Below are positions 48,105 through 59,189 of a stretch of DNA of 64,000 nt, piece after piece; the first letter of the stretch is position 1; every line of letters starts with the position of its first letter. Location of the stretch: positions 1,984,001-2,048,000 of the forward strand of contig JAQOTA010000050.1 in the NCBI GenBank assembly GCA_029532415.1. The letters are read 5' to 3'. The DNA is from Marasmius tenuissimus (lineage: Eukaryota; Basidiomycota; Agaricomycetes; Agaricales; Marasmiaceae). Made by a program: the position numbers and the translations under genes. Under the pieces are notes generated by a model. It ran no database searches. It saw nothing but the letters and a program-made list of their open reading frames with translations, and was not told the origin of the DNA.

Positions 48105-49380
48105 CATGCAACAAGTCACTGTTGTCCTCGAGATCAGCCGAAACCCTCAAGGAGCCCAAGAGCGTTGCGTCGCCTGTTCAGACTCTTGCCGATGTCAAGT
48201 TCTGAAAAAACGGAAGTGGGCATTGATTGTGGAGAAAACACCATGAATAAGGTGAACACATACCAGGCTTGACAACAGGACAACCACGTTATCACTAGGT
48301 GAGAGGGACGGATGCTCTGCTACCCTTACGAGAGTCAAGAGGATGTTGAAATCAAAGATGAAAAGAGTAACGAGTGAGGCGTCCAATTGACACCACGTCA
48401 GAATAGAGACGAGACACTATAACATAACAACTTACCTCGCGTTCACCAAAGAGGTCGATAGTTGGCCTGCCGCTACATGAGATCCTCGAGTAGTACTCGT
48501 CGATGAGTCTCTTCGAATCACCAACAACGGAAATGTACTTGGTGACAACGACACGGCCGGAATGCTCACCCTTTCCGACAGGGAAGCCTTTGAATCCACT
48601 TCGGGGCGCCTCAAAGGCCCACCCATGTCGGAGTTGACTACACCGTGACCGCTCTCGCTAATATTGGATTGTCTCTCGGTGAAGAGCTCGTGGCCATTGT
48701 TGCCCGTGGCCCTGATGGTTGTAGGCAGCGACGTGACGGGGTTTGATTTACCAGTGTTGACAAGGGAGTCGGCAAAAACCAACTTGAACGTCGTCTGGCT
48801 AGACCTGAAATCCTCGTCTCGGATGAATAGACCAGGACGCCCAGCGAGATCAACAGGATGTTGAGATAGCAGAAAGATGGGGAGCGTCGCTCGTCAAGGC
48901 TTCCTGGCGCGACAAATCCGAGCGAAGGGCGTGCATGCATTACATAGTCCTGTCTAAGCCTGTCTATCGATAATTCCGCAGATGTCCCGGCCGCTGATAG
49001 CGAGATCGTTGGGAACGACCGACCCACGGGGAGAACATCAGAGATAGGCACGTGGATTTCCTTGCCTGTGGAGGGATCGTCAATGTCACCGTCGTCAATG
49101 CGAATCGTAGATGCGTGCAGGAGGGGACGAGTGAGGGCGAATGGTTGCTTCCTATGCCAAATGATGATGTGACGGCTGGGGGCAACAGTGGTGGTCGAGA
49201 TGGCATTGTTTTCTTCGAGCTTCATCATCCTCAACCTGCGAAACATATGTCAGAGGAGTAGGAAAAGGCCAGTGACAGTCCGGAGACTCACCCATTGACA
49301 GTCTTCGGCATACTCCTCTCGATTTGGAATTTGTACGACCAAATAGGAACAATTTGATGCTCAACGGTGACAGCGGCGTT
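48105..49380 (-). pseudogene. INO1: INO1 pseudogene 4, with internal deletion
   Basis: From right to left on the - strand: YKFQIERSMPKT (enzyme: YEFRTERKVPKTG); HIIIWHRKQ (NISWHTKEG); LLHASTIRIDDGD then TGKEIHVPISDVLPV (ASTVRIG.D..TGKDVYVPFSSLLPM). Then, after about 100 residues are missing, LFIRDEDFRSSQTTFKLVFADSLVNTG (FIGGDDFKSGQTK..FLVNAG), ISESGHGVVNSD, GFPVGKGEHSGRVVVTKYIS, VGDSKRLIDEYYS-like and the C-terminal DIGKSLNRRRNALG. The NAD-site and GVNDTADN region is deleted cleanly. It lies beside no family K gene, only family-K-unrelated repeats. Confidence 0.82.
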
Positions 49381-49629
49381 ACCACCTGAAGGTAGCGAAT
49401 ACGTTAATCCAAGAGATTCTCTTGGGCTGTACTGCAACACGGGATGGATGACGAGCAACGGTGGGACGAGCAAGAAGGGGGCCTTTGAGAGGAGAGTCGG
49501 GCCAAAGTCACTAGTAGTGACGTTAAGAACCCGGATGAAGATCAAGAGCGAGTGAGGGCTCGGATACGGGTTGTGATGGATGAGGGAGAGCTGAGCTTGT
49601 CCGTGCGTGACTGAATGCTGACGGGGTTC

Positions 49630-50250
49630 AGCCTAAGAATGTTCGTTGATGTAGTCGTGCCAAAAGTCTTCGCATGTTGGAGGAGTGCCGCTCTTGGTGA
49701 GTTCCTCGTATACGAGCAAGGGGTGATAGTCGAGGCTGTTGATGCCATGTTTCTCGCAGGCATCGGATAGTTAGAGGACAGGAGAAAACAGTTTCTCATA
49801 CTCGCGAGCAGGACCGTCGTTCGACTTTTCCGGGTTCTCGGTAGGGAACATCGCGAGCAGAGGGTAGACTCGTCATGAAAGTCACACCATTATTATAGAG
49901 GGGTGGGGTATTCGTATCGAGGGTACGAGTTTCGACGACGAAAAATTGATGTTACCACGTCGTTTGTAACGGGAGGTGCTGAGGATGAGACCTAGGTTCC
50001 ATAAAACTCCTCGATCGTTCCCGCGGCGAGTCATCCCTTTACAAACTCGAACGGCGTGAGGAATTGACTGAAAGTCTTCGAATCCTCGTCTCTGAGAATC
50101 ACTCAAGTGCCTGTAAGCATGTGCCGACCCGAACTGCTGGTGTTGGTCTTGTTGTTCGACATTGAAATTCGCCCTCCCTGCAACTCTTTTCATCCACCCT
50201 GTCCCTCTCTAAACTGCCACTCTTCAACCTTCTCGCGTCTGGACTCTGTG
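49630..50250 (-). pseudogene. module X, copy 3
   Basis: Same order as the other two copies, 5' of INO1 copy 4: a SNYPMPARNMAST frame overlapping DACEKHGINSLDYHPLL-like sequence, then a + strand 'acccgaactgctggtgttgg' word (50127-50146) common to all three copies. Broken. Confidence 0.42.
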
Positions 50251-50369
50251 GGTGTCCTCCTCTTGCAAGTATTTGCATAGGTGTTCGGTGCTTGGTGTGC
50301 GGGGCCTTCAATATTCAAAATTGATATCCGGATGGTTTGGATCCCGCGTCATTCTGAGTGAAGTAGAGG

Positions 50370-51050
50370 GCGTCTTGGAGGGACGATACACGAGAAATCA
50401 GGCCGAGCAAGAGAATGTTGATGAACGCGGGAAGAAGACCGTCGATGGCTCGAACGATTCAACGAGTATCAGCGGAGTCCGGACCGGTGCACCGACTCGT
50501 CCTGTTCCACAACCTCCACAACCTCCCGCTGGCCTCTCTCTGGCCTCTCTCTGCGCCCTTCGACACAAAGCAAGCTTTTCAGTAGAAAACATCAAAATTC
50601 TTCAAATTTTGAGCACTACGTTTTAGAATTATTGAGAACCATCTTCGACTGGCCCTCTGAAGACGGTAGTGCGCGAGCGTTTCATCACCAGGGTTCAAGC
50701 TGGGAAAACTGGTACTCGTACTCTGAAGTCAAACCACCATCACCCTTCCACTCAGTTTCTATCTGGCCTCACACGTTGCTAGCCCCAAGTGGATCTCAAG
50801 GATACTCAAGTACGACCATATTCGCGCTAATTAGGGCTCAGGGATGGGACGGGAAGGGTGCAATTTGAGGGTTCTCGCTGGCTGGAAATGGGTGATGCCC
50901 CAACAAGGATAGGGTCTAGGTATAGTAGCAAGGTCTCCTCCCACGAGAGGGAGAGAGTATATTCTGAACTTTGGGAATCAATGGAGAACCGATCTTGTAC
51001 CAAGTCGGGAGCTCCATCGTTTTCTCTATCTCCGGCTCATCCAACCTCGT
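50370..51050. repeat. R2 module, copy 4
   Basis: Contains the 'cggagtccggaccggtgcac' word (50473-50492), 'ttcgactggccctctgaaga' (50645-50664) and 'ggttctcgctggctggaaat' (50870-50889), all in R2 order. No intact frame. Confidence 0.4.
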
Positions 51051-52125
51051 AGATCAGGCAGGGCGATCTCAACAACACACGTAACCGGTATCGCTCTGAT
51101 CGCTCGTTTGCTATACCTTGATTAGCTTCGTCCACTCGCATATTGACCCTATCTTGTATCGGGAGCTTCGTATCCCATTTGCCCGGTAAACGACGCCTAC
51201 GGGAATGTCAGATCCGCTGACAAAGAACGATGGACCCAAACTCACCTATCCAGTCGCAGAACTGCCGGAATTCACGTCACCCGAGCATGCTAGATAGGCA
51301 GATCGCAAGAACATAGCTTGGTTCTCCGGATTGTGTGCGTAATTGGCTTGACAGTCATGTTCACGTCAGAACCTGGACATACAAAAAGTTGGCTGGACAG
51401 ACCTTCTCCTTTTGCCGCTTGTCACATCTTCGCTTGTTGGTGACTCCTTCCCTCCTCTAACGTGATGATTCTGCAAGCTGGAATCCGCCTCGTCTCAATC
51501 GCATGATCCCGAATCGCTGGCCGTCAACAGGTTGACGTCCTGAAGCCAGGTTTAATAGAACATCTGCGTGTCGGATTTCTGCTGAAGGTGCTACTCTCGG
51601 ATTGAAGTTGTTGACCTTCAGGGTAGAGTTCCCAGCCATTGCCGAGAACGCTTCATGCGAGTGAGCAGTTGACATTCGATCAGGCGAGCCCAGATCATCG
51701 TACCAGCTGTAGGCAGAAGATAGTGCATTCCGTAGGCCTTTGAGGATCCGTATTGCGTCCCAAACTGCGAGTGTGAGAGCGAAGTCATGACATGTTGCTA
51801 TTAGGACATACCGTGTCGTGGAAATGCTCTATGTTCACCTTCCTTCACAGAGTCGATGAGATGATTCTGGAACTGAAATGAGACCGTAAATCTGGAACGG
51901 ATCATCATTCAATGTCTCGATGCCATAAAAGGTGAAAAACATACCTTCGGTTGCGCAAAAAGCACGTTAAGCTCTGAGAGTATTTTGAGCATCCTCGTCC
52001 GTGTTCCCAGCGCTCATGAGCCGGTACCTCAGCCGTGCAAATAGTCTGGTTCTCTGTCCTCGAAATCTTCTCATTTTACGCGTTCTCAGCTCCCGCCCGG
52101 AGTTCTGTACCCTCAACCGTAACGT
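51051..52125. other. decayed repeats, no intact gene
   Basis: 51060-51130 is a short S-family remnant. 51130-51720 is the partner of 44126-44589. A - strand frame at 51457-51675 (MAGNSTLKVNNFNPR, SGRQPVDGQRFGIM) is open for 72 codons, without family. 51720-52125 shows nothing I can support. Confidence 0.3.
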
Positions 52126-52830
52126 CTAACACATCTCATACCCCTTCTTGACCTCTTCCTCCATATCAATATCAACAACCTCGAGTCCGACGCCATTCAG
52201 CCTCCTCATGGGCCCTGACATAACCGCCATAATCGCCAGCTGCGCGCGCTACTTCCACCAGTCACGAAAGCACCATGTTCGTTCTTGGAGATTGGCGTGT
52301 GCTGGTTGATCCGGGTAGAGATGAACTGTTCGGCCTCCTTGTGCAAGATCCACGAACTCTTTGTTTATCAAGTCGGCCAAGTCCAAAGGACGCTTGTCGT
52401 ATACAACAGTAGGCTTCCTACGGAGTATAGGGTGATGGGTATGGACGCCTAGCGAGGAATTGAGAACACGAAAAAAAGTCAGAAAGTCAAAGAAACAGAC
52501 CGACCTTCCCCTTCATCGTTGCTTTCAATTCTCTTTACAACATCTCACGTTGCCTCCTTCTGCAGCGAGACACGTCGCGCATTCCTCGAGACCGTGATCA
52601 ACAATCGTTTCTTCAAATGGGATTCCGGGTTTGACAATTTGTGAGTTGGGGTACTCCATAGGACGGCGATGAATGGAGACAAAGGCACAATTGTAACCAA
52701 GAAGTGTACGCAGTCGATGTTGAATCCGGCAAGCTAATAGAGCCAATGTTGATCATGATCTCGGTGGAAGTGTTGGGTGAAGAGGAATCGAGGCTTGCAC
52801 TGGTCTGAGTTTTAAGAGACGCGGACAATG
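52126..52830 (-). pseudogene. unrecognised - strand coding remnant
   Basis: Several protein-like stretches lie in consecutive frames. 52828 leftwards: SASLKTQTSASLDSS. 52746-52525: HRRPMEYPNSQIVKPGIPFEE and ECATCLAAEGG. 52448-52249: THHPILRRKPTVVYDKRPL, DLADLINKEFVDLAQGG, then TAG. 52230-52126: LNGVGLEVVDIDMEEEVKKG, then TAG. A CTAG acceptor sits at 52449-52452. The composition and the long acidic C-terminus look coding, but I do not recognise a family and at least one frameshift or stop (about 52250) interrupts it. No second copy is seen. Confidence 0.33.
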
Positions 52831-52934
52831 GATACCTAATTCGCTTTCAGCTTCTTGGAGCTCATATCAAAATCGTCTTTGAGGTGTTTTCGAGCCTTGA
52901 ACATTGAGGCATTGAACGACGAGCGAGCATAGTA

Positions 52935-54290
52935 GAACTTCATGTTGGTGGTGCAGTACAAGTTGAGACGGTGCCGGTTTAGCGCCCGTACTCAACTCTG
53001 ACCAGAACCCCACCACGATCAGCGACCCGTCTCAATCTCTATGCCTATCTCCATGCCTCCTGTAATCCACACGGACATACGACAATCGCTCTGGGATATA
53101 GGCGCTCGGTTGACACCATGATTTGGTATCCAAAGAGCTCATGAAGCTTACTCGCGAAGTTTCTGGCCAGAAACAAAAATAACCGTCAAAAAACCTCACG
53201 CCAGCTGCGATTCTGAACGGAAAAAATCGGTCCTCAGGTGCGTATTCTGCTTCGCTATGTGCTCGATGTTCTGATTGACCAGTTTCATTGGAAGCTTGAC
53301 CCTCTCATTTCTATCCAACCACTTGCACGTTAGCTCTCACCCGCGACCAGAGAGAGAGAACATACCAAAGCAACACGTCAAACGGAGGTCTCAATATCTC
53401 GTCAGGTAGAGCAAAGATTAGGATGTCTGGCAAGAGCAAAGACGGTTGCCGCTGGCGAATCCGGTGCTGCCCACATAACACGCAGAGATTTCGTCTCTAC
53501 TAACGGACCCCCAGCAACATGTATATCTGTCCGTTCCTGGGGTTCAGAGCTGTCCAAATTGCCTTGTACGCCATGAATCGAGCTGGTAGCATCCGAACAA
53601 CAAACTCTCCTCCCATTCTGTTGATTTCCCGGTCATGGGCTATCCCGACCAGTCCATTTCAGACCCTCGAATCGAACTCAATACCTGGCACCTTTGAGAT
53701 AGATCTTCCGGGGGTTTTGTTGGTTTTGCTCGCAGTCCAACGGATAGAGACGAGAGCCAAAGTGGCGGAGGAGCGGGGTGTGACGAGAGAGGACTAGCGG
53801 AAATGTTTGAACGACGAAAGATGGGTGGGTGTTTTTCTCCCGTCGTGGTGCATTTTTCTTGACTGACCTTGCACTGTATAGGTTCAACAGTCCGACAAGG
53901 TCGCGGCTGCCCAGATTTTACGCTGCTTCTCACAAACAGAATCTATTTCGGACATACCTTCCTTATCTGTTTCACTCGTCACGATAACACGGCTTGTTGC
54001 AAAATCACGATTTCAAATCTCCTCTTGATGTTTGCCTTCAGTATTAGTTCCGGCCTGAGACTACGAGCGACTTTTGGATGGCGCTTGGCACGGCTGTATC
54101 CCGACGCGTTCTTTTCTGCCCCTCGATTCAAACTCGGTCCGGCCCATCATACGTTTGAATTCAATGAGAACGCTCACAGGCAAGAGGCTGATAGTAGTGC
54201 TCGCGCTCGTGCGATCTACAGACTACTGGTCGGTGGAGGACCAAGGGCTACAGATTGAAGCTGGGCCTTGAGAACTCAGTAAGGTTATTC
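52935..54290 (+). repeat. upstream block of family K copy F, two S-family remnants
   Basis: Unit edge at 52935, S-family remnants at about 53500-53800 (MGYPDQSISDP-like at 53635-53667, with RIELN..) and 54020-54258. Close relative of 24307-25690 and 34246-35607, but not near-identical. Distance to the family K ATG is 1591 bp. Confidence 0.58.
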
Positions 54291-54525
54291 GAACAATGAA
54301 GGAAGGTGAGTGTGGGTATTCAAGGCACACGGGACCACCAATGCTGTGGGCAAAACATGGTCATCACCGTGATGGTGTAGTGCTTTTGGGAGATATGTGG
54401 CCGATATTCCCTCGTGCAGGTCATGAGACGACTGTGAGGTTTCTCACTTAAGATGGGCTGTGTTTGACGTTCCCCATCATTCCTTCCTCTCCCTTTCCGT
54501 TCCTTCTCTGTCTTGAGGCGAAGAC

Positions 54526-56847
54526 ATGTCTGCTATCTTGGCCAATGCTCACAACACGACGATAGGGAACAACCCCATCTTCCAGATCGCGGCTAGAGAT
54601 GCGATTACGAACATCTACAAAAATTCGGACAGAGGAGATCAATTGACCATGGTAAGCGTCGGTTAAAGGTTTGCGTGCTTGTCAGTCGTAGTCCTTGACC
54701 TTGACCACAGAACGGAAGGACTGTTAGAAGAGTGATTGATGGGGATATCATCTATCGACGCCTGCTCTCGTCCGAGATCCTACCTATTGACATGAAACTG
54801 GAGGGGGCGTCAACATCAACAGAGTCACAGGTATTCAGAATCAAGAAAACGGTACAAACTGCCAGATTATACGGACACCGGGGAAGATTTACTGCTACTA
54901 CTTTTGAGCTAGTTGATGAGAGAGATCGAGACGAGTTTGTGAAGGTGAGAATTGGTATTCGGACTGTGTAGAATGATCTAACAATCAGCTTTAGCTTGTG
55001 AAGAAAGTCCTCAAAGCAGCGATGTGCCGGCGGTGAGTCAGAGAGTTAGTGATCTGTCTGTCTATATAATGGGATATCGCAGGTCGGCACTGCTCACTCA
55101 AGTTTTTGCGGTGGCAGAGTCAGATGCGCTGACAATGATGGTTCATGATGGTAGGTTATTCATTGTGGTTTTATGTAGCGGGCGCTGAAGGATAGTAGAA
55201 CTGGTGAATGGATACGAAATCGCCGGTCGGTATCGGCAGAAGAACTCGATTGTATATTACTACATCTTGTATACAATTGTATGTTCAGTCCTTAAGATTC
55301 GTGTCTCGACTGAGGAATATTCTCTAGGCGATTGTGATGGAATCCTTGCGGGACGACGAGACTATTACATTTCCAGTGAGCTAGCTATTTTTGGCATCTC
55401 CTAGCTAATAACAACAAACAGGTCGCCAATCGTTGGGAGGGTTGGTCATTCAATGCCAAGTCTTTGACGTGGATTTACGACCCCGCTTCTGTCCTCCTCA
55501 ATCCACCAAGCGAAGAAGACCTCGAACCAGTCCGTCCACTACTTCCACTTTGCGAAGAAACCCTTCCACGCCTCGACACCGCTGAAATCGTCGCCTGTGT
55601 CGAGGAGAACTTCGGTGATGTTTTGCATCTGGTAACGCCACCTAATCACAGGTGGACCGGCCTGTCAAATTTCGCCCTTCATGGCCTTCTCACTTTTGGC
55701 ACCGTCGTCGACTACAAACGCGGAATCCTCGCCCACTTTCCTTCTTTCCCTTCCCCCGAGTGGACTTGCAGGAGCCTCAATCTCGACGTCAAAGCAAGTT
55801 TTTCAAGATCAGGTGTGTCCAGCACTCAATTCCGTCTGCTATTTTCTGACTTGTTTAGTTCCATGGCGAGTTGATCTCGCATTTTGCAACACCGGCAATG
55901 TTCTTCAAGTCACCCTCGAGTTTGGTCTGCGCATCCCAGAGAATGATCGCGATCGACTTCATTGTGCTTATCTTTGCCAATCCCTCGACTTCTGCGATAA
56001 TTCTGATGATGTGAGGGATATTGGTAAGTGTCCCTTCACATATTCTTGCTCTTCTTCATCTGATGCATTCTTCCCCTCAGCTTATATCGACGAAATTGGA
56101 TTCTGGCTCAAAGGCACCTTCCTCAATGACCCCAAAAGCCTTCCAAAATCAACATACCTCTTCATCCTGCCTCTACCGACCGAGTACATCAACACCACGC
56201 ATTGCATTCGCTATCCATTCCACCCCAGATTCTACTGGTCTCACGACCCACAAGGAAGGACTGCCATTGACAAGGAGGACTGGGAAGCATTTGGAATCCC
56301 CGAATTGAGCGTGCAGGAATGGATTGGCTCAGGTTGGAAAGAGTATGATTATGAATTTGTCCGAGAACATCTTCGCTCTGGGCATTATGAGCTGGATGGG
56401 AAACAGTACGCTCGGGACCATGGGCACCCCGAGTTGATACATGGTGAGTACCAATTTTTCTTCGCTGGATCAACCCCGCACCGACATGTTTGTTCTCAGG
56501 TGATCCTCACAATACCTCCATAGAAGAGCTCGTATACTCCGACTCAGACCCCGAATGGTCGGACTGCGACTCAGACTTCGAATACTTGGACTCAGCCCGT
56601 GAAGTTTCTCCCTCGCCTTCACCAATCCCATTCCCTTCAACATCTTCACCTGCGGAGGCACCCACGAAATGTAATACACGACATGAAGACACTCCGACAC
56701 CCCCAGTAACTCACTGGGCCAAACCTGTTTTTGTCAAGTGGTGTGCGTACATCTTGCTGCTCATATGGATATTTCCTGGGTCTGACGAGCAATTCTCGAT
56801 CTTCAGACAACTCGGTCTTGAAGACTCTGACCGAACCGATGCCTTAG
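54526..56847 (+). CDS. family K copy F, 598-aa product with altered C-terminus
   Basis: Exons 54526-54651, 54711-54944, 54995-55032, 55083-55150, 55199-55278, 55328-55375, 55422-55812, 55859-56023, 56081-56443, 56500-56742, 56807-56847. All are in phase, and the landmarks match copies C and D (NAHNTTIG, FAVAESDALTMMVHDE-type, YDPASVLLNPPSEEDLE, VPWRVDLAFCNTGN, FYWSHDPQGR). In exon 11 a single base is missing relative to copies C and D (gaaccg instead of gaagccg, about 56833-56838), so the spliced product ends KTLTEPMP instead of the usual ALDHSVVAC. If intron 10 (64 bp) is retained, the frame stays open through a hydrophobic stretch (YILLLIWIF), the missing base then restores the original frame, and the protein ends ALDHSVVV at 56867. 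A broken INO1 follows. Confidence 0.8.
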
Positions 56848-57369
56848 ATCATTCTGTAGTTGTATGATAGTTTGAACTTTGTATTTTGTATTCTGTACTC
56901 TCATCCATACTTTCGAGTCCGATTGACATGTATCCATATACATATTCAGGTGAAGCCGGATGGATAGTCTGCGTCGCCATTCCAGCGGTGTATCTGCAAA
57001 ATGTATTGTGAGCTGACACCGATCTAATCATGGCAGAGCGGGCAGCCATTTTGTAAGGACGTCGTCACGGTCGTTCAACACCCTCGCATCGCAAGTTCTC
57101 CCGCACGAAAAGACTCCTCACGACAGCCTCTGTTCCTACGCCATCGGAGGACGACGATTGGAATCTTCAATATCCAGACAAGTTGCGGCGCTCGCCAACT
57201 GACGTCGAAGTAGGAGGATACCTCAAGTTCCGGTCAACGACAACCAAGCAATGTAGCAAAAGTTTTCCATTCCGACATTGTACCGTATGTACGTATGGTC
57301 CAAGGACATGTATCAACAGGGCGGCATGCACAAAGGGCATGCAACCGTCGAACACGCTTTGCCAGCCCA

Positions 57370-58850
57370 TGCAACAAGCATGGTTACCCTCGGGGTCAGC
57401 AGAAGCCTTCATGGAGGATCCGAGAGTGTTACGCTAGCTTTTCAGACTCTCGACAACGTCGTCTCCTAGTGGATTGGAAGTCAGCAATCAGAAGACACCC
57501 TAAATAAGGGAAATACACCAGGGTTGACAAAAGGACGACGACGAAAAGACCAGGTAAGAGGTGCCGCGGTGCTGTATTGTACAGAAATCAGGAGCTGAGT
57601 GACGATGGCAAGATCGAAGATTGAGGAATAAACAAGCTGGAAGTCTCGATTAGAACCACGTCAGAGTCGGAAAATGAGATACTAGAACACTGACGACTCA
57701 CCTCGCACACATTGATGGTCGACCTCCCGACAGAGACCCCGAGCAGTACTTGTCGATGACTCTCTCCAAAGTGCTGATAGCGGAAACGTATTCGGCGACA
57801 ACGATGCGGTCGAAGGGGTGTTTGCCCTTGAACCCAATCCTGTGACACCTCAAGAACGAACCCATTGGCATCGGCCATGCCGGAGTCGACCACACCGCTC
57901 TCGCTGATTATCTTGATATCAAATTGTAGCTTGTGGCCATTGTACGCCTGTCGCTCAGAAGGTTGTAGAAAGCGATGGAGAGAGGCTTGAGACCAGCATT
58001 GACAAGGAATTCGGCGGATTGACTCAACCTTGACTTTGGTCTGGCTGGACTTGTGATCCCAGCCTCGGATGAATGAACGGTGACCCTCGGTGAGATCAGT
58101 AACATAGGGCGAGTCTTCCGAGGAGCACTGTTGATGAAGGGCTCAAGAATGGCCATGACGCCGGATAGGGCTGGAGAGGATTCGAAGCGCGAGGTCCTAA
58201 CTGCTGATGGTGTCGAGGGAGCTGTCGGCAATATTGGTAATACGGTGTACCAAAACTGATCTCGTTGTTTTCAGGCTGGTGAACAACAGCGCTGCCGGTC
58301 AAGTTCGTCGTCTTTCTTGGAAGTGGGACGTATTCAAGGTGAGCTTGATGACCTGTGCCTGTGGTCACATCGCCGACGCGTTCGTATTGGTTGGCAGTGA
58401 TGAAATCGAGATAGTAGATAAATGGGAAGGCGTTGCGCAGCAAGGCGTCTCGGCGCTGCAGGTCAAAGTAAAGGACCTGCCCATATCGCATATCCTTGTC
58501 CAAAGACGTTCCAGAAAGTTCCCAGCCGCTGGTAGCGACATTAATGTAGGCCCAGTGCGAGCTGTGGACACGTAGAGGAGAAGGGAACGAATGATTGGGC
58601 CGTTGCCTGGTGGGCCAGGTGATAATGCAGCGGCTGGTGGCGATGGTGACGATCAAGGTGGCACCGTTGTTTCCTTCGAGCTGGATCAACCGCAAAACGT
58701 GTGTTAGACAATCGAAGAACGGTCAGCGGCAGTTCAAAAACTTACTCAGTCTTCGAGATATTCCTGAAATCATAGAACTGAGAAATAGGACTGATGAGCT
58801 ACCATCAGTGATAGTAAACGTGGTGCTTGGAGGGGATGAATGCGTTCTGT
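57370..58850 (-). pseudogene. INO1: INO1 pseudogene 5
   Basis: Best N-terminal half of all copies. On the - strand at 58690-58380: LEGNNGATLIVTIATSR (enzyme: GWGGNNGTTVTAGVIANR), ITWPTRQ, SGWELSGTSLDKDMRYGQVL (GGWDISGMNLADAMERAQVL), YFDLQRR (DYDLQRQ), FIYYLDFITANQYER (SIYYPDFIAANQEDR), then GTGHQAHLEY. It continues with GSAVVHQPENNEISFG-like decay, 57.7-57.9 kb VVDSGMADAN, and ends with the C-terminal DDVVESLKS, TAG (plus-strand cta at 57434-57436), RNTLGSSMKASADPEGN. Same stop codon position as copy 1. Convergent with family K copy F. Confidence 0.85.
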
Positions 58851-59189
58851 TGGCCTGGTGCTGCGTCCTTTGATGGCTGGAGTTTTCGTTTGATAGTCGA
58901 CGAGAAAAAGAACCGTACAGTTTTGCACGTTTCCCATTGGTCGACTAGTGGCATTGTAATCGGGGTCGAGTCCTTTCTGCGAGTTAGGCGATTGAAAAGC
59001 AGTGTAGAGGGACATGAAGTTTTTCTGCTCACGACTCGGATGTCTGCGATGATGCTGGGCGTGTCCGAATTCCATGAGCCAGTCAACTTCTAACAATGTA
59101 CCCCGCTCTCATTCGTGGATCTATCCTCTTAGCCCTTTCCCCGGTCTCAAGCTGCCACAGTGACTATATTGAGTAGGTTAGAGAATGAT

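Noticed and set aside
48638..49246. A 202-codon - strand open frame that looks like a complete gene
   Set aside because: Only its first half is INO1-coding; the second half is an out-of-frame reading of the INO1 DDFKSGQ-NHLGNNDG region. Treated as a pseudogene.
52126..52300. Short-chain dehydrogenase-like GAFVTGGSS reading on the - strand
   Set aside because: Appears in only one of three overlapping frames, without the GxxxGxG continuation; a neighbouring frame looks more coding.
58096..58695. A 199-codon - strand open frame
   Set aside because: It begins inside the INO1 N-terminal region (no enzyme start) and leaves the INO1 frame after QAHLE. Part of pseudogene 5.
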